This document shows, piece after piece, positions 1 through 28,101 of a DNA stretch of 64,000 bases (its first letter is position 1; every line of letters starts with the position of its first letter). The notes under the pieces are model-generated. The model worked only from the letters and a program-made list of their open reading frames with translations, was not told the origin of the DNA and searched no databases. Made by a program: the position numbers and the translations under genes. Source of the DNA: Paraescarpia echinospica (Eukaryota > Annelida > Polychaeta > Sabellida > Siboglinidae). The stretch spans positions 13,919,905-13,983,904 of the forward strand of contig CM034537.1 of the NCBI GenBank assembly GCA_020002185.1. The letters run 5' to 3'.

Positions 1-1020
1 TCGTAAACTGAAAGTCAGAAGAGACATAAAAACATTCGGGACAGATCTATATGGCGTGAGTAGTCTGATAGACGATTCAGCTATTCGACACTCAGTTAAC
101 CGTGTGGACGGACGGCAGACGGACGCTGGATACATAACGCTTGGTATCGGGTCGCACAAGGTCGGCTTGCAGTTCGAGTGCGATACCGGATCCCAATGTA
201 ACATCCTGTCGCTGAGTGACTATAAGTTAGCTACAGGAGACACTAACTTGCAGAATCTGACACGAGTCACAGACACACTGACTGTGTATGGAGGGACGAA
301 AGTTAAAGTGATGGGGATCACAACACTTCGAGTCCACAGAAACGGTAGTAAACACAATCTGCACTTCAAAGTGATGAGCGGTAAACACCGCCAACCGCTT
401 CTCAGCCGCCAGGCATGCGTTGGCATCGGTGCGCTGCAGTGGATTGATGTGGACGCCATACGGCCATTAGAGGAATCGCCGGACACCCCGAGCGTAAACA
501 ACCTTGATGCAAAGCAGGCAACGAAGATGCCTAGCTTTGACACCGCTGACATACAGCACCAGTATGCACATGTTTTCAAGGGACTTGGAAAATACCAGGC
601 CCATACCACATCAAGATTGACAGAGACGCCCCTCGACGAGTACCAGTGCCTCTGAGGGACAAGCTGAAACATGAGCTGCGTGAGATGGTCAACGATGACA
701 TCATCGCGCCAGTCAGTGAACCGACAGATTGGGTTTCCAGCTTGTTGCTCGTGTCGAAGCCAGGAAAACTGCGTATCTGCATGGATCCACAGGATCTAAA
801 CCGATCTATTAAGCGAGAGCATTATCAAATGCCAACGATAGAGGAAATTGCCACACGACTCAGCGGTGCGCGTGTCTTCACTGTCATAGAGCCCAAAATG
901 CGTTTTGGCAGGTCGAATTGGATGAGGAATCCAGCCGACTCACAACAAACAACACATCGAGAGAATATGTGTAATACGCTGCTATTTGGATACACAACTT
1001 CACTGGTCTAAATCCTAGGC
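1..1020 (+). pseudogene. Decayed Ty3/gypsy pol fragment (protease and N-terminal RT)
   Basis: Open frame 56-655 reads as a retroviral-type aspartic protease: hydrophobic strand then DTGS at about residues 43-46, with typical downstream strands. After a 1-base shift near 590-600 the reading continues at about 646 as the start of a gypsy reverse transcriptase, including the linker that ends in TEPTDWVSS-like text (here SEPTDWVSS) and LRICMDPQDLNRSIKREH. A second shift near 895 moves the FWQVELDEESSRL block into a third frame, and a stop follows near 970. The catalytic RT Asp pair, RNase H, integrase and LTRs are not seen. Both the frameshifts and the truncation show a dead copy. The window edge cuts the 5' side, so gag could lie outside. 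The family assignment to Ty3/gypsy is firm; the clade is not determined. Confidence 0.85.
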
Positions 1021-2665
1021 TAGACTGATTCAGTACACTAACAGCGGCGGCAGCGCCCACTACTCTATATGCTAATTAGAGTCCAGAGTTTGCTGCTAGG
1101 CAATCAGTCCAAATGTACCCTCCCTGCTGGGCATCAGCTGGGGTATCTCGTGGCATATATCACATAATATTTACCAGAAATAAACACATAATCAGATGAC
1201 AGCCTCAGAAAACCGTATCCTTAATTGCATTCGTCAGATGCAATCTCTACTCGTGCCCCAAAACATAAAAATAAATTAAGTTTTGCCTACGCGTAATTCT
1301 TGTCAATCCGTCCGCACGTATAGAATATTCACAGTAATGTTGTCAAGCCACTTGGATTTCACCTAAAATGTCTTGATATTTATATGAACAACAACAAACT
1401 GGTATGACATTTTAAAATGTGTGAATAATTGCAGATATATGGGCCCATATAGACTACCTAGACGAAATCATTCTATATTGTAAATTAAATGGTGAGTAGA
1501 TCATATTTTTATATATTTATTTCATCGTCATTCCGCGACGTTCAGTCACATAGAAATATCCCTTAATCTAAATATTATGCATTCGTATTGGCTGACAAGT
1601 TGTATTACATCTGTATGCACGAAGCGCCATGTAGTCTCGTGCAAAGCACACACCGAATGCAAAGTTCCGCCGCCTTTCCGCGTATTACCGAACTCCGATC
1701 AAAATGCAGAGCCATTACACAATTGCGCAGATTGGCTGGCGGCGCAACACATCGACAGTAAGTGCGTTTTCGTAACCAAGCTTTGTATGTTTATTTGATT
1801 GAATCGACGTGGCTGTTATTACTCCTATTGCACCAGATCTTAGAGCGTATACATTTGTGGTGTGTATTTTAATTGTGCGCAGTCATGTTTTTTATTGGTT
1901 TAAAAGTTGTGTATGCCTTTTTGTGGGTGAGCTGATCCTCTGAGTCTGTATTATCGCTCGCTCAGATCAAACAGATCAATAGGAATTGTTCGGTATGATT
2001 AAAAGGCGAACGACCAAAATGTATGTGGTGTTGGTAAACAAGCGGGCTGTTGGTGGCACGTGGGAGGTATGTGTGCAGCTCGCCAAATTTCGGATATGTT
2101 CTTCACATTGGAGTAACAAAATTCGCAACTTTTATCATCGCTTGTGGTAACTCGCTGGTTCCATTCGCAAGGTGGCGCTACTGTACCAAGACTAAATACT
2201 CGTCAGGAAGATCGCATAAAATGCCTAAATTGTGTAACTCCTGGGTGAAATACAGACTCAACATTTTTAATAATGCACACACAAACCATATATATACCAT
2301 CAACGGCCAAACTATCTACCAACATATTATATTACGTGGTCGTTCGTTAACTTCGTGGTCATGCGTGGTCGTGCGGAGTGGAAATGCCACAGTTAGCACA
2401 TTAATACATGGACAACTGTCTGGAACCCTTCAGAGACATGACATAGACATAGTTAATTGTGAAATATGTAAATCTAGACCCCAATTACAAAATTAGGCCT
2501 AATTCAATATTATGTGTGAAAAATACATAGAAGTCAGAATGTGTAACTGTTTCAGTACCACCTGAAATTGTGATATCATACATTGAATATCCTGCCACTT
2601 TTTAGGACTAGCAAGGTATAAACTTGTATGTGTTTATAATTGTTTTCATTTTTTAATCAGTGCCA
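1021..2665 (+). promoter_or_regulatory. NKAP upstream region with candidate non-coding first exon
   Basis: No coding sequence recognised. A CpG-containing stretch around 1660-1757 ends in a strong donor (ACA|gtaagt, exon end 1757). A polypyrimidine tract and acceptor (tttttaatcag) ends at 2660, five bases before the NKAP start codon. This suggests a 5' UTR exon ending at 1757 spliced to 2661. It is an inference from splice signals only: no TATA box or start site was identified with confidence. Confidence 0.35.
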
Positions 2666-19410
<16,745 letters not shown>

Positions 19411-19481
19411 TGGGGCGACGTTTTTGTGTATATTTTATAAGAATATTTCAGCTGGTTAACTAATCTTACAATTACTGTTGT

Positions 19482-19487
19482 ATTAAA
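19482..19487 (+). terminator. Candidate NKAP polyadenylation signal (ATTAAA)
   Basis: ATTAAA, the common variant of AATAAA, lies 72 bases after the stop codon and is followed by a GT-rich stretch. No AATAAA is closer. Assigned by position only. Confidence 0.4.
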
Positions 19488-19809
19488 ATGGAGAATATGT
19501 AATGTGTCATTCCTTCAGTGAATTTACGGTTCTGCTAATTCTTGGTGTACGTTGTATCAAGTAGTTTGATATTTGGTCAGAAATACGGAAACATGAATGA
19601 TGATGTTACCAGTCCTATTGTTGTAAAGATGAAGTAAATACATTTTATTTTCAGTTCAGTTACTTTATTCTGGAATATTACATCCATATAAAATATAGAC
19701 TAGACTATGACTAATAACTAAATATTTCGCCAGTGACGACACAGTGATAATGTGTATAACGTATCACTGTTCGTAATACTCTGTAATATTGCATTGCCCG
19801 ATTTAGCTA

Positions 19810-20300
19810 CACACGTCATAAAACTATACACATTTTTATAAATAAAAAACTTTGGACACTACTGGCTAGAGCACTAGATCTGTAATTACTCTTGCTATAT
19901 ATGCTAGCACTTTTGTTTTTAACAATGGGCATAAGTACAACAGATATCATAGATTCAAGTAAAATACCATGAACAGATAGACTAGTAAAACACACAGACA
20001 AAAGTGGAATTATTATCTCACTGCAGTGTTTCAGACGCTCTGCACCTATACCATCCAAGCCACAACTCGTGTTGTCTTTTAGATCATTTATGGCATGGAT
20101 AATCTCGGAGTGTGACAATATCCATTGGGAGCGTTTTTGTACTGGTAGAACGAAAACACTAAAAGACCAACACTTCTGATTGCCTCGTGCATTTGCATAG
20201 TAAATATTGCTATGAGTCTTATCTTGACAGCAAAACAAGCTAACACGTTTTCCATTTTATCGTTACGCTTGCCCAGATACCCCCACCCCTTGTAATGCAT
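19810..20300 (-). pseudogene. LINE reverse transcriptase remnant
   Basis: On the minus strand, 20238-19816 reads an RT segment: EIIHAINDLKDNTSCGLDGI, then LKHCSEIIIPLLSVCF, then VVLMPIVKNK and SKSNYRSSALASS, the usual order of RT blocks 1-2 in non-LTR retrotransposons (normally ...NYRPIALAS). The N-terminal side and the catalytic FADD block are missing and the frame breaks at both ends. It is a truncated dead LINE; the exact clade is unclear. Confidence 0.75.
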
Positions 20301-21457
20301 CGTCACGCTGATCCAGAGACCCGTAACACTATATCAGAGCTTCCAAGTTGAATGAACCCAAAATAGGGAGATCTCCCTATATTATCAAAACACAACAGGG
20401 AGATTTTACCGGTAATTTAAAAAAGGGAATACTTACCGAAAGCAACTTAAACTGAAACACACATTCCAGTAAAACCTACAACATAAAAAATGAGACAAAC
20501 AAAAGACTGTGATCGCCATGCAATCATCACTTTATTGCACTGCAGTGCATTTGTTAAGTTTTTGAATAAAATCGGGAGATTTTCTAGATTCTGTCAAAAA
20601 TCGGGAGATCTCCCGCCAAAGTGTATTGCGGACTGTCGTGACTCCTACCTTCATTCGCACCGTTTCGTATTCGTCTTGCTTTTGTTCTACCTTTAAACGC
20701 ACATCATTGCATCGCTGCTAACCATTCCACCAATGTACACAAAGCAAATCAAATCAAATCAATTTATTTTGCAACAACAACAACATAGCAGTATACATAC
20801 ACAAAAAAACGTTTAAAAATAAAGTTGTGTTGCATGGTGGTCACATGGCATGTAATATGCCGTCTTCCTGTGACCCCATACACATATTTCGAATTATATT
20901 TACGCATACGTATACGATGATTATCACGAGTGTCACAAGCCACCCACAGCTTGATCTCTTTCACCACCAACATGATATTCAACTCCTCTTTCAGGTGTTC
21001 AACCACGCGATTTCTGTGATATCCAGACTAGTCTTAAGCCCACGCTTCTAGAACTCCATGTTGCAGTCTTGCAGCGTTTCTCGTGTAGTTCATTTCTGTT
21101 CTCCGCTAATATGTCGAGATCCGCAGATATATCCAAAAGAGTGCGGGTCAACCGGGCGTGTAACTTGTGGTCCACCGGGCGTTTAATTTGTGGTGGCCGA
21201 GGGCCCGATAGAAGAATTCACGTGCCCCGATCCCACAATTACGTCAAACGGAACTTCTCGGACATCGTGACAATGGAAACATGCATTGCAGAATGTGCAA
21301 GGGAACTACGGTGAACCATCACGTGGTACATATCCTACTCATCCCAAAGGGATGAATGTTAGCACGACTCTACTATTACAGGGAGATTTATAGGTTTATC
21401 TTGTTCGGCCCTGCGCATTTAGGGAATTGCGAACTACGAACATGATGTCACCATACA
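20301..21457. other. Intergenic, short palindromic motifs only
   Basis: 20350-20620 contains several copies of GGGAGATCTCCC-like or GGGAGATTTT motifs. The rest has no recognised gene; open frames here are short and lack family features. Confidence 0.45.
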
Positions 21458-22413
21458 CAGGCCCGTAGCCAGGGGGGTTCACGTGAACCCCCTTTTTGTG
21501 AACCCCTTTCTCCAAAATGTGAAAGCCCCCATGAAATTTAATCTTTAAGATGTGAACTCCTAATCGTTTATGTTAAGATTATTCCCTGTTTCTCAAAAGC
21601 GTGAACTCCCTCCTAGAATCTGCTGGATGTTAGTTCGTCGCTGAATACATTACCCAGCCTGATTGATACAGATATTAAAGGGATAACAAATACACAAGCC
21701 AATTTTACTCTAAAGGTACATGACTCCAAATTGTAGTCAGTCAGAGGTGACTGATGCAAACAAAACAGACAGAGTTATACTAAAGGATTTATGTGAGTGA
21801 CTCAATTTGATATCGACTTTTCAATACATAATGACAATGGTTCTCATAAGATTCATGTTAAAAATTGTTGGCTTATCGTCAGAATTATGTTAAAATGTAA
21901 ATGATGGGTGCTGATTGAGCTAACTACCGAGTATCAAGGGGCTATTCTCAGCAATCAATAAATTAAGGTGTGTAACGAGAATATTTCGTACAAGCGACAA
22001 ACCTGTAGATAAATTAATCTAGCTTGACACAGATACATTTTATTTGAAAAATAACAAATAAAGTTTAACGGCGCCTATTTTAAAATGCGCGTGCTGGTGA
22101 GAAACCATGAATTGTGTGGCCTTAGTTGTGGTTACCGAAGTCCTGTTGTTGCTGGTTGCATAGTTATATATCTCAGAAAGGGGGCCTAATCTCAGCAAGA
22201 AAGTGTGAAGAAGCTTTATTCTCAATTAGTACGTTCATTTTTTGTTTGTTAGCTGCCAAATAAAGATAATGTTTCCAGCGGTCAATGTGGCCTAGAGGTT
22301 ACGGTACTCGATTGTTCGATACATATAATTTAATTCAAATTCCACAAAAGGAAATGTTTTCTAATCTTCTATTTATGGTACGCATTTTATAATGGTTTAT
22401 TAAATTACTAACC

Positions 22414-22576
22414 GCCATATTGGATAAGTATCACATTTCCGCTTCCTGTATTATTGCGTTGGTTAATTCCATACCTTGTTCCTGTTGTACGCTCTCTTGC
22501 CTCGACTTCCGTTTTGAGATAAGTCTGTTCAATAAATGTTCTCGTCGTTATCGAGTCTTTCCCTTCTATACTGGCG
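22414..22576 (+). repeat. 5' LTR
   Basis: Starts GCCATATTGG and ends ATACTGGCG rather than TG...CA. Carries an AATAAA signal near 22530. Two differences from the 3' LTR imply a fairly recent insertion. Confidence 0.9.
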
Positions 22577-22724
22577 TGGTGGCAGCGTTTTCACTCCTGA
22601 AGTGGATATATACTCGTATAGCCAAACAAACGGCACGACGAATGCTTACTTTCTGTACGTAGTAATTAACATTGAACATTGCCGGCATTTGCATACACGA
22701 TTGAGCTACACGTCAAACGCGACA

Positions 22725-24110
22725 ATGGCTCAGTCACAGAGAGCTCCAAAACAGTGGTCTCTTTCAAAACACGAAACTCTTACGTCATATGAGAGCTGGC
22801 GCCAAAACCTCCAATATACTCTATCATTGGACGCGAATTTCGCACCATTCCTACTCGACCAGGTAACATGGGGAAAGAAAACTAACACTTCTCCACTCAG
22901 AGGCTTACTTGACGATACCGAAGACACACCAGGCTTGGTTAGGCGAACGGCACAACAAAAAGTCGCGCACTTAGAATTAATGCTTGGGCAGATTGCCAAC
23001 TTCTGTCCGATCATATCGCGAAATACCATCATCAAAAACTCGACATCCGTCAACTCCATATGGCAGGCAATCAGACTTCACTTCGGGTTTCAGACAAGCG
23101 GCGCTCACTTCATAGATTTCGCCGACATAAAACTTGAATCAGACGAAAACCACGAGGACCTATTCCAGCGCCTCCTGGCGTTTGTTGATGATAGTCTGCT
23201 GACAGTGGGTGGCGGTATATCACACCACGACGAGTTCCCGACCGTATATGAGGACTTATCACCGTCGCTAGAGAACATGGTTGTATTGAGCTGGCTTAGA
23301 CTTATCCATCAGGAGCTACCTAGACTCGTAAAACAGCGCTACGGAACCGAATTGCGGAGCCGCACGCTAGCCAGTCTTAAACCAGAGATCTCTCAGGCCC
23401 TGGGGTCCCTACTGGACGAGATCCATTCTATGTCAGTGACAAAAATCCTGAAACAGTCAACCTACTACCAACCACGCACACGCTCTGGGCCCGCTCGCCC
23501 ACAAAGGCTCGTGTTATCGCGGGAAAATCTTGACCTACACCTCGATGCCCTTGTCGTTAAAGACTTGGATGTCGATGTACTTGCGGGAACACCATTCATG
23601 ACAACCAATGACATATCCGTTCGTCCCGCCAAAAATCAGATCAGCATTGACGAAACTGTGATACACTACGGGATGGAGAACGTCAACCGTTCCCAACATC
23701 ACACGATTCGCAGTGCGCAGGCCTACGTGTTGCGTGCGCCACCCGCGTCCACAACTGTTTGGCCAGGCGACTACATGGAACTGTCTATTCCATCAGCACT
23801 CGACGATCTTGTATTGGCAATCGAACCTCGTAACGATCATAAGTCAACATTGCACTACCAAGATTGGCCCCAACCCGCCATTGTCGAGGCAGTCGGGGAC
23901 AAAATCCGTTTACTAAACACGTGTTCACATCCCTTGAAAATAGGACGCAACGAGCACTTTTGCCAAGTGCGTGGTACCACAGCATGTGACACCAACTACG
24001 TGGAAGACATCGTAATAAAAAACACAAGCACACACGCAGCAGACGTGCAATTTCCAGACACTATCGAACTAGACAGTGGCAACCTCTTGTCTGACGACTT
24101 GCGCAACTAG
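22725..24110 (+). pseudogene. gypsy gag with truncated protease
   Basis: The best start is ATG 22725 (MAQSQRAPKQWSLSKHETL), since upstream codons lie in the LTR and leader. About 240 residues of gag precede a join to a protease C-terminal part (LDALVVKDLDVDVLAGTPF). The CCHC knuckles and the protease D-T/S-G active site, which should lie between them, are absent, so an internal deletion is inferred at about 23470-23520. The frame ends at a TAG (24108-24110) after which the same frame goes on. Confidence 0.8.
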
Positions 24111-25135
24111 TTCCGCAATCTGCATCAACAATTTGACACCGTGTTCAACTCGAAAATCGTAGGATACAACGGGCATGCGGGCCCATTCACAGCAACTGTA
24201 AACATGGGACCAGTCCAACCCCCGCAGCGAAAGGGGAGATGTCCGCAATACGCTCGCGACAAACTCGTCGAACTTCAGGAAAAGTTTGATGATTTGGAGG
24301 CGGCCGGTGTATTCCGTCGTCCAGAAGATATCGGGGTGGTGGTCGAATACCTTAACCCATCATTTCTCGTACGCAAAGCTAATGGAGGATCACGACTCGT
24401 CACTGCCTTCACGGAAGTAGGACGTTACAGCAAGCCGCAGCCTTCTCTCATGCCAGACATGGATTCGACACTAAGATCCATAGCTTGCTGGAAGTACATC
24501 GTTGTATCAGACTTGACGAATGCATTCTATCAGATCCCTCTATCGAAGGACTCACTCAAATACTGCGGAGTTGCGACACCCTTTCGTGGAGTTCTCGTGT
24601 ACACACGATGTGCCATGGGCATGCCCGGCTCTGAGACGGCATTGGAAGAACTCATGTGCCGAGTCTTTGGTGATCTGTTACAAGAGGGCGTCGTCGCCAA
24701 GTTGGCTGACGATTTGTAGTGCGGTGGCAACTCGCCACAAGAACTACTAGACAACTGGAGTCGTGTCCTTGATGCCCTTGCTCGATGCGACTTACGACTT
24801 TCAGCAAAGAAGACCAGGGTTTGCCCCAAATCAACGACCATCCTAGGCTGGGTGTGGTCAGAAGGTGCACTACATGCCAGTCCTCACCGCATCGCTACTC
24901 TGGCATCGTGCACACCGCCACAAACCGTTCTGTGACTTCGTTCCTTCGTTGGAGCATATCAAGTGTTGGGACGCGTCATCTCTCAGTGTTCCAAAGTACT
25001 TGCACCCCTCGAGTCGTACATTGCGGGCATGAAATCACAGGAGACATTGACATGGACTGATGACATCCGCGAGGCGTTCCGTGTAGCCCAAAACACACTC
25101 TCCACCAACAGATCGATCACATTACCGTGACCCAG
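24111..25135 (+). pseudogene. gypsy reverse transcriptase, interrupted
   Basis: Continues in the frame of gag after the TAG. Visible RT blocks: [45 protein letters not shown] and KLADDL. A second TAG at 24717 falls right after the catalytic LADDL, where a Tyr codon would be expected. The thumb and connection follow ([17 protein letters not shown]), then a shift near 24935. It cannot make a full enzyme as it stands. Confidence 0.85.
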
Positions 25136-26035
25136 TGACCAACTATGGATCGTTACCGACGGTTCGGTTACCAAACGTGGCATCGGATCCACACTATACG
25201 TTTCGCGAAATGGACAGACCCGTCTTGCCGGGTTTTTCAGCGTCAAACTAAAGATACACCAAGTTACATGGCTACCCTGCGAAATCAAAGCGTTAGGCAT
25301 TGCTGCAGCAGTCAAACACTTCAGCCCGTACATCATACAATCAAAGTCGAAGCCGTGTCTACTCACCGACAGCAAACCGTGTGTGCAGGCCATTGACAAA
25401 CTATGTCGTGGCGAATTTTCATCTAGCCCTCGCGTGACATCGTTTCTGTCCGTTGTCGCCCGATACCAAGTCACAGTGCGCCACCTGGCGGGTTCATCAA
25501 ACATACCATCTGACTTCGCAAGCAGAAACGCACCGGAATGCCATGAACCACATTGCCAGATATGTTCTTTCATATCGCAAATCGAACAATCTGTCGTTAT
25601 GAGTGTTGCTGTGGAAGATATCATATCCGGCTCCACTCGCCTTCCGTTCACGAGCAGGTCCGCATGGCTCTCTACACAATCAGAGTGCTCTGACCTACGG
25701 TGCGTCAGAGCTCACCTAAAACAAGGCACGCGTCCATCCAAAAAAGTAACCAACGCCAAGGACGTAAAACGTTACTTATCTACTACAACGTTGGCTCGCG
25801 ACGGCGTCATCGTTGTCAAGTGCGACATACCATTCGCGCCAACCAAAGAACTTTTCGTAGTTCCACGACAAGTGTTAGATGGCTTACTAACAGCGATCCA
25901 CCTAAAACTAAGCCACCCATCAAAACACCAACTCAAACTCGTAGTTTGTCGCAACTTCTTCGCATTGGACATCGACAACGCGATTGAGCGAGTGACCGAC
26001 GCATGCCATACATGCATGTCACTAAAATATCCCGA
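25136..26035 (+). pseudogene. gypsy RNase H and integrase zinc-binding region
   Basis: RNase H starts QLWIVTDGSVTKRGIGSTLY (normally Asp-rich start) and continues through LLTDSKPCVQAIDKL and VRHLAGSSNIPSDFASR, a typical RNase H C-terminus. An integrase N-terminal HHCC-type segment follows: HLKLSHPSKHQ with CHTCMSLKYP. A stop at about 25127 separates it from the RT, and a shift near 26035 separates it from the integrase core. Confidence 0.82.
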
Positions 26036-26073
26036 CTACACTCATCGAACAAACAACAACCGACGCTCCCGAA

Positions 26074-27132
26074 GTGATTGGTGTTTCGTTCGCAGCAGAT
26101 GTTATCAAGCGTAACCGACAACTCATATTTGTCGTCCGCGAAACTGTTAGCTCATACACTTCTAAGTGCATCATCGAGAGCGAACGCCATGACGCGTTAC
26201 GTGACTGCCTCGCTCGACTCTGCACAGAGTTTCGACCCCTCGACGTGCCCCCTGCGATCATCCGCGTGGATCCAGCCCCAGGGTTCATCGCTCTCGTGAA
26301 CGACCCAACTCTGCTACGTTTGGGTATTCGTTTGGAGATAGGGAGAATCAAAAACTCTAACAAAAACCCCATAGCCGAGAAAGCTGTGTCAGAGGTTGAA
26401 GATGAGCTGCTACGACAGGAGCCTGGCGGGGGACCGGTGTCATCTATTATACTGGCAATTGCTACCTCTCAACTCAACTCCAGAATCCGCGGTCGCGGCC
26501 TATCGGCACGCGAAATATGGTTCCAACGAGACCAGTTTTCCAACGCGCAGTTGCCTATTTTAGATCGTGCCATCATCGCTGAACAACATCAGTCTCGCCT
26601 ACAAAATCACGCACACAGCCAGACGTCGAAGGCTCCTCGCGGCAAAGAGGCGCCTGTACCGATAATTCATGTCGGTGACTTGATTTACGTACTAGCCGAC
26701 CGCAATAAGTCGCATGCTCGAGACCGCTATCTAGTCACCTCTATCGAAGATAGCTGGTGCTACATTCGCAAATTTAGCGGATCTCAACTACGCACTTCAT
26801 CATACAAGGTGCAACTATCCGAATGCTATTTAGTACCCGGTCATGTGTCGACCACAATACCCACGCGCCATCGTGAGGATGGAGATGACACGGAAGACGT
26901 CCCGCCATACGAAGACGACACCCCGCCTGATGTCCAAGCGAATGCAACTCCACCCGAAATCCCATTAGTGATCGCAGCACCGCCCGAGGCTCCACTGACG
27001 ATCACAGCGCCACCTGAGGCCCCTACAACCGCGCTACCGAAACCACCAACCACACCCAGTGACAACGTGAGGCCCACTCGGCCCATCCGCAGACGTAATA
27101 AACCTGCATATCTACAAGACTATGAGTTATAA
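26074..27132 (+). pseudogene. gypsy integrase core and C-terminal tail
   Basis: Integrase core-like text (VIGVSFAADVIKRNRQLIFV, PPAIIRVDPAPGF, IGRIKNSNKNPIAEKAVSEV) then a C-terminal SH3-like part (HVGDLIYVLADRNKSHARDR, RTSSYKVQLSECY) and a Pro/Thr-rich tail with three near-repeats. This is a long clean frame of 352 codons, but it lacks its own upstream start in the element. Confidence 0.85.
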
Positions 27133-27292
27133 TACATGTGCCATGGACCTGTTGACTCTACTGCATATTTTGTGTGACATATGCCCATATTGACTCTACT
27201 GCATATTTGTATGTCATATGGACTATCACGTTATAACCTTACAAGCTTATGTGCTATTATTAGATTAGTGAAGGAGAAAAGAAAGTGGTCAC

Positions 27293-27455
27293 GCCATATT
27301 GGATGAGTATCACATTTCCGCTTCCTGTATTATTGCGTTGATTAATTCCATACCTTGTTCCTGTTGTACGCTCTCTTGCCTCGACTTCCGTTTTGAGATA
27401 AGTCTGTTCAATAAATGTTCTCGTCGTTATCGAGTCTTTCCCTTCTATACTGGCG
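27293..27455 (+). repeat. 3' LTR
   Basis: Same length and ends as the 5' LTR. Followed at once by AACC, the target duplication. Confidence 0.9.
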
Positions 27456-27674
27456 AACCGAATTATGTTATTGATAACTTGTGGACATATTCGCTGCAGA
27501 TCAGTTACATATATAATTTATGAATTTACCTCGTTTTTGCCTCGTTTATTAAACTATTATGTGTATATATAATCACATTTGGTGAAGTGTTTCTAGTAAT
27601 TAATTCCGCTGTGTTAATAATATAATATAATTGCCTGTTGGCTTTTTTGAATAAAATTGGATATAAATTATGCT

Positions 27675-27702
27675 TACACGCACACGCGCACGCGCACATG
27701 CG

Positions 27703-27743
<41 letters not shown>
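27675..27743. repeat. CA/CG-rich microsatellite
   Basis: Alternating ACACGC and pure AC repeat inside the right half of the CAG...CTG element. Confidence 0.9.
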
Positions 27744-27744
<1 letters not shown>

Positions 27745-28005
27745 AATCCCACTCCCCCACGCCCCGAGACAGCCTCGCTAATGGCCTGCTGGTGATGCTA
27801 AAGCGGTGTTTGAACATAACATGAAACCACACGGTCCACGAACCTCACACTCCACATCAGTGTCCTTTCAGCTAGAAACTCGATCCTCTGCATTATGGGA
27901 GTGAACACCCACATGAACATGTGGCGCCCTCTGCATTGTAAAAATATAACCTCACACGAGCGTGTGAACCCCCCGTTGTGAAAAGCTGGCTACGGGTCTG
28001 ATACA

Positions 28006-28101
28006 GAGGCTGCTCCAGAAAGGTTAATCTAGGGGGCCGAAAACCTTCAATTGCACCCCGAGGCTTGCAAAAAACACTGGCGGCCGAACCAAATTCATGA
28101 T
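28006..28101 (+). repeat. Small repeat, left part (split by LINE)
   Basis: Aligns with 36826-36930: shared TTCAATTGCACCCC-like core, then GCCGA..CAAATTCAT. The right half resumes at 31057 beyond the LINE. Confidence 0.65.

Larger units (their letters stand above)
22414..27455 (+). mobile_element. Ty3/gypsy-type LTR retrotransposon with 163-bp LTRs, defective
   Basis: Two LTRs (22414-22576, 27293-27455) differ at two positions by eye. Flanking AACC at 22410-22413 and 27456-27459 is a 4-bp target duplication. TGGTGGCAGCG directly after the left LTR is the likely tRNA primer site, and a purine tract (about 27270-27288) precedes the right LTR. The inside reads gag, a protease remnant, RT, RNase H and integrase in that order, which defines Ty3/gypsy. 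The reading is broken by at least two in-frame stops before RNase H, another stop near 25127, and shifts near 24935 and 26035. Confidence 0.9.
21458..28000. mobile_element. DNA element with CAG...CTG inverted ends, split by a gypsy insertion
   Basis: The left end (CAGGCCCGTAGCCAG) and right end (read inward CAGACCCGTAGCCAG) form inverted repeats, each followed by a GGGGTTCAC block. A direct repeat ATACA flanks the element (21453-21457 and 28001-28005). Removing the gypsy insertion at 22414-27455 leaves about 1.5 kb of non-coding sequence. CAG ends recall hAT elements, but hAT normally makes 8-bp duplications and I can see only 5 bp, so the superfamily is uncertain. Confidence 0.6.
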
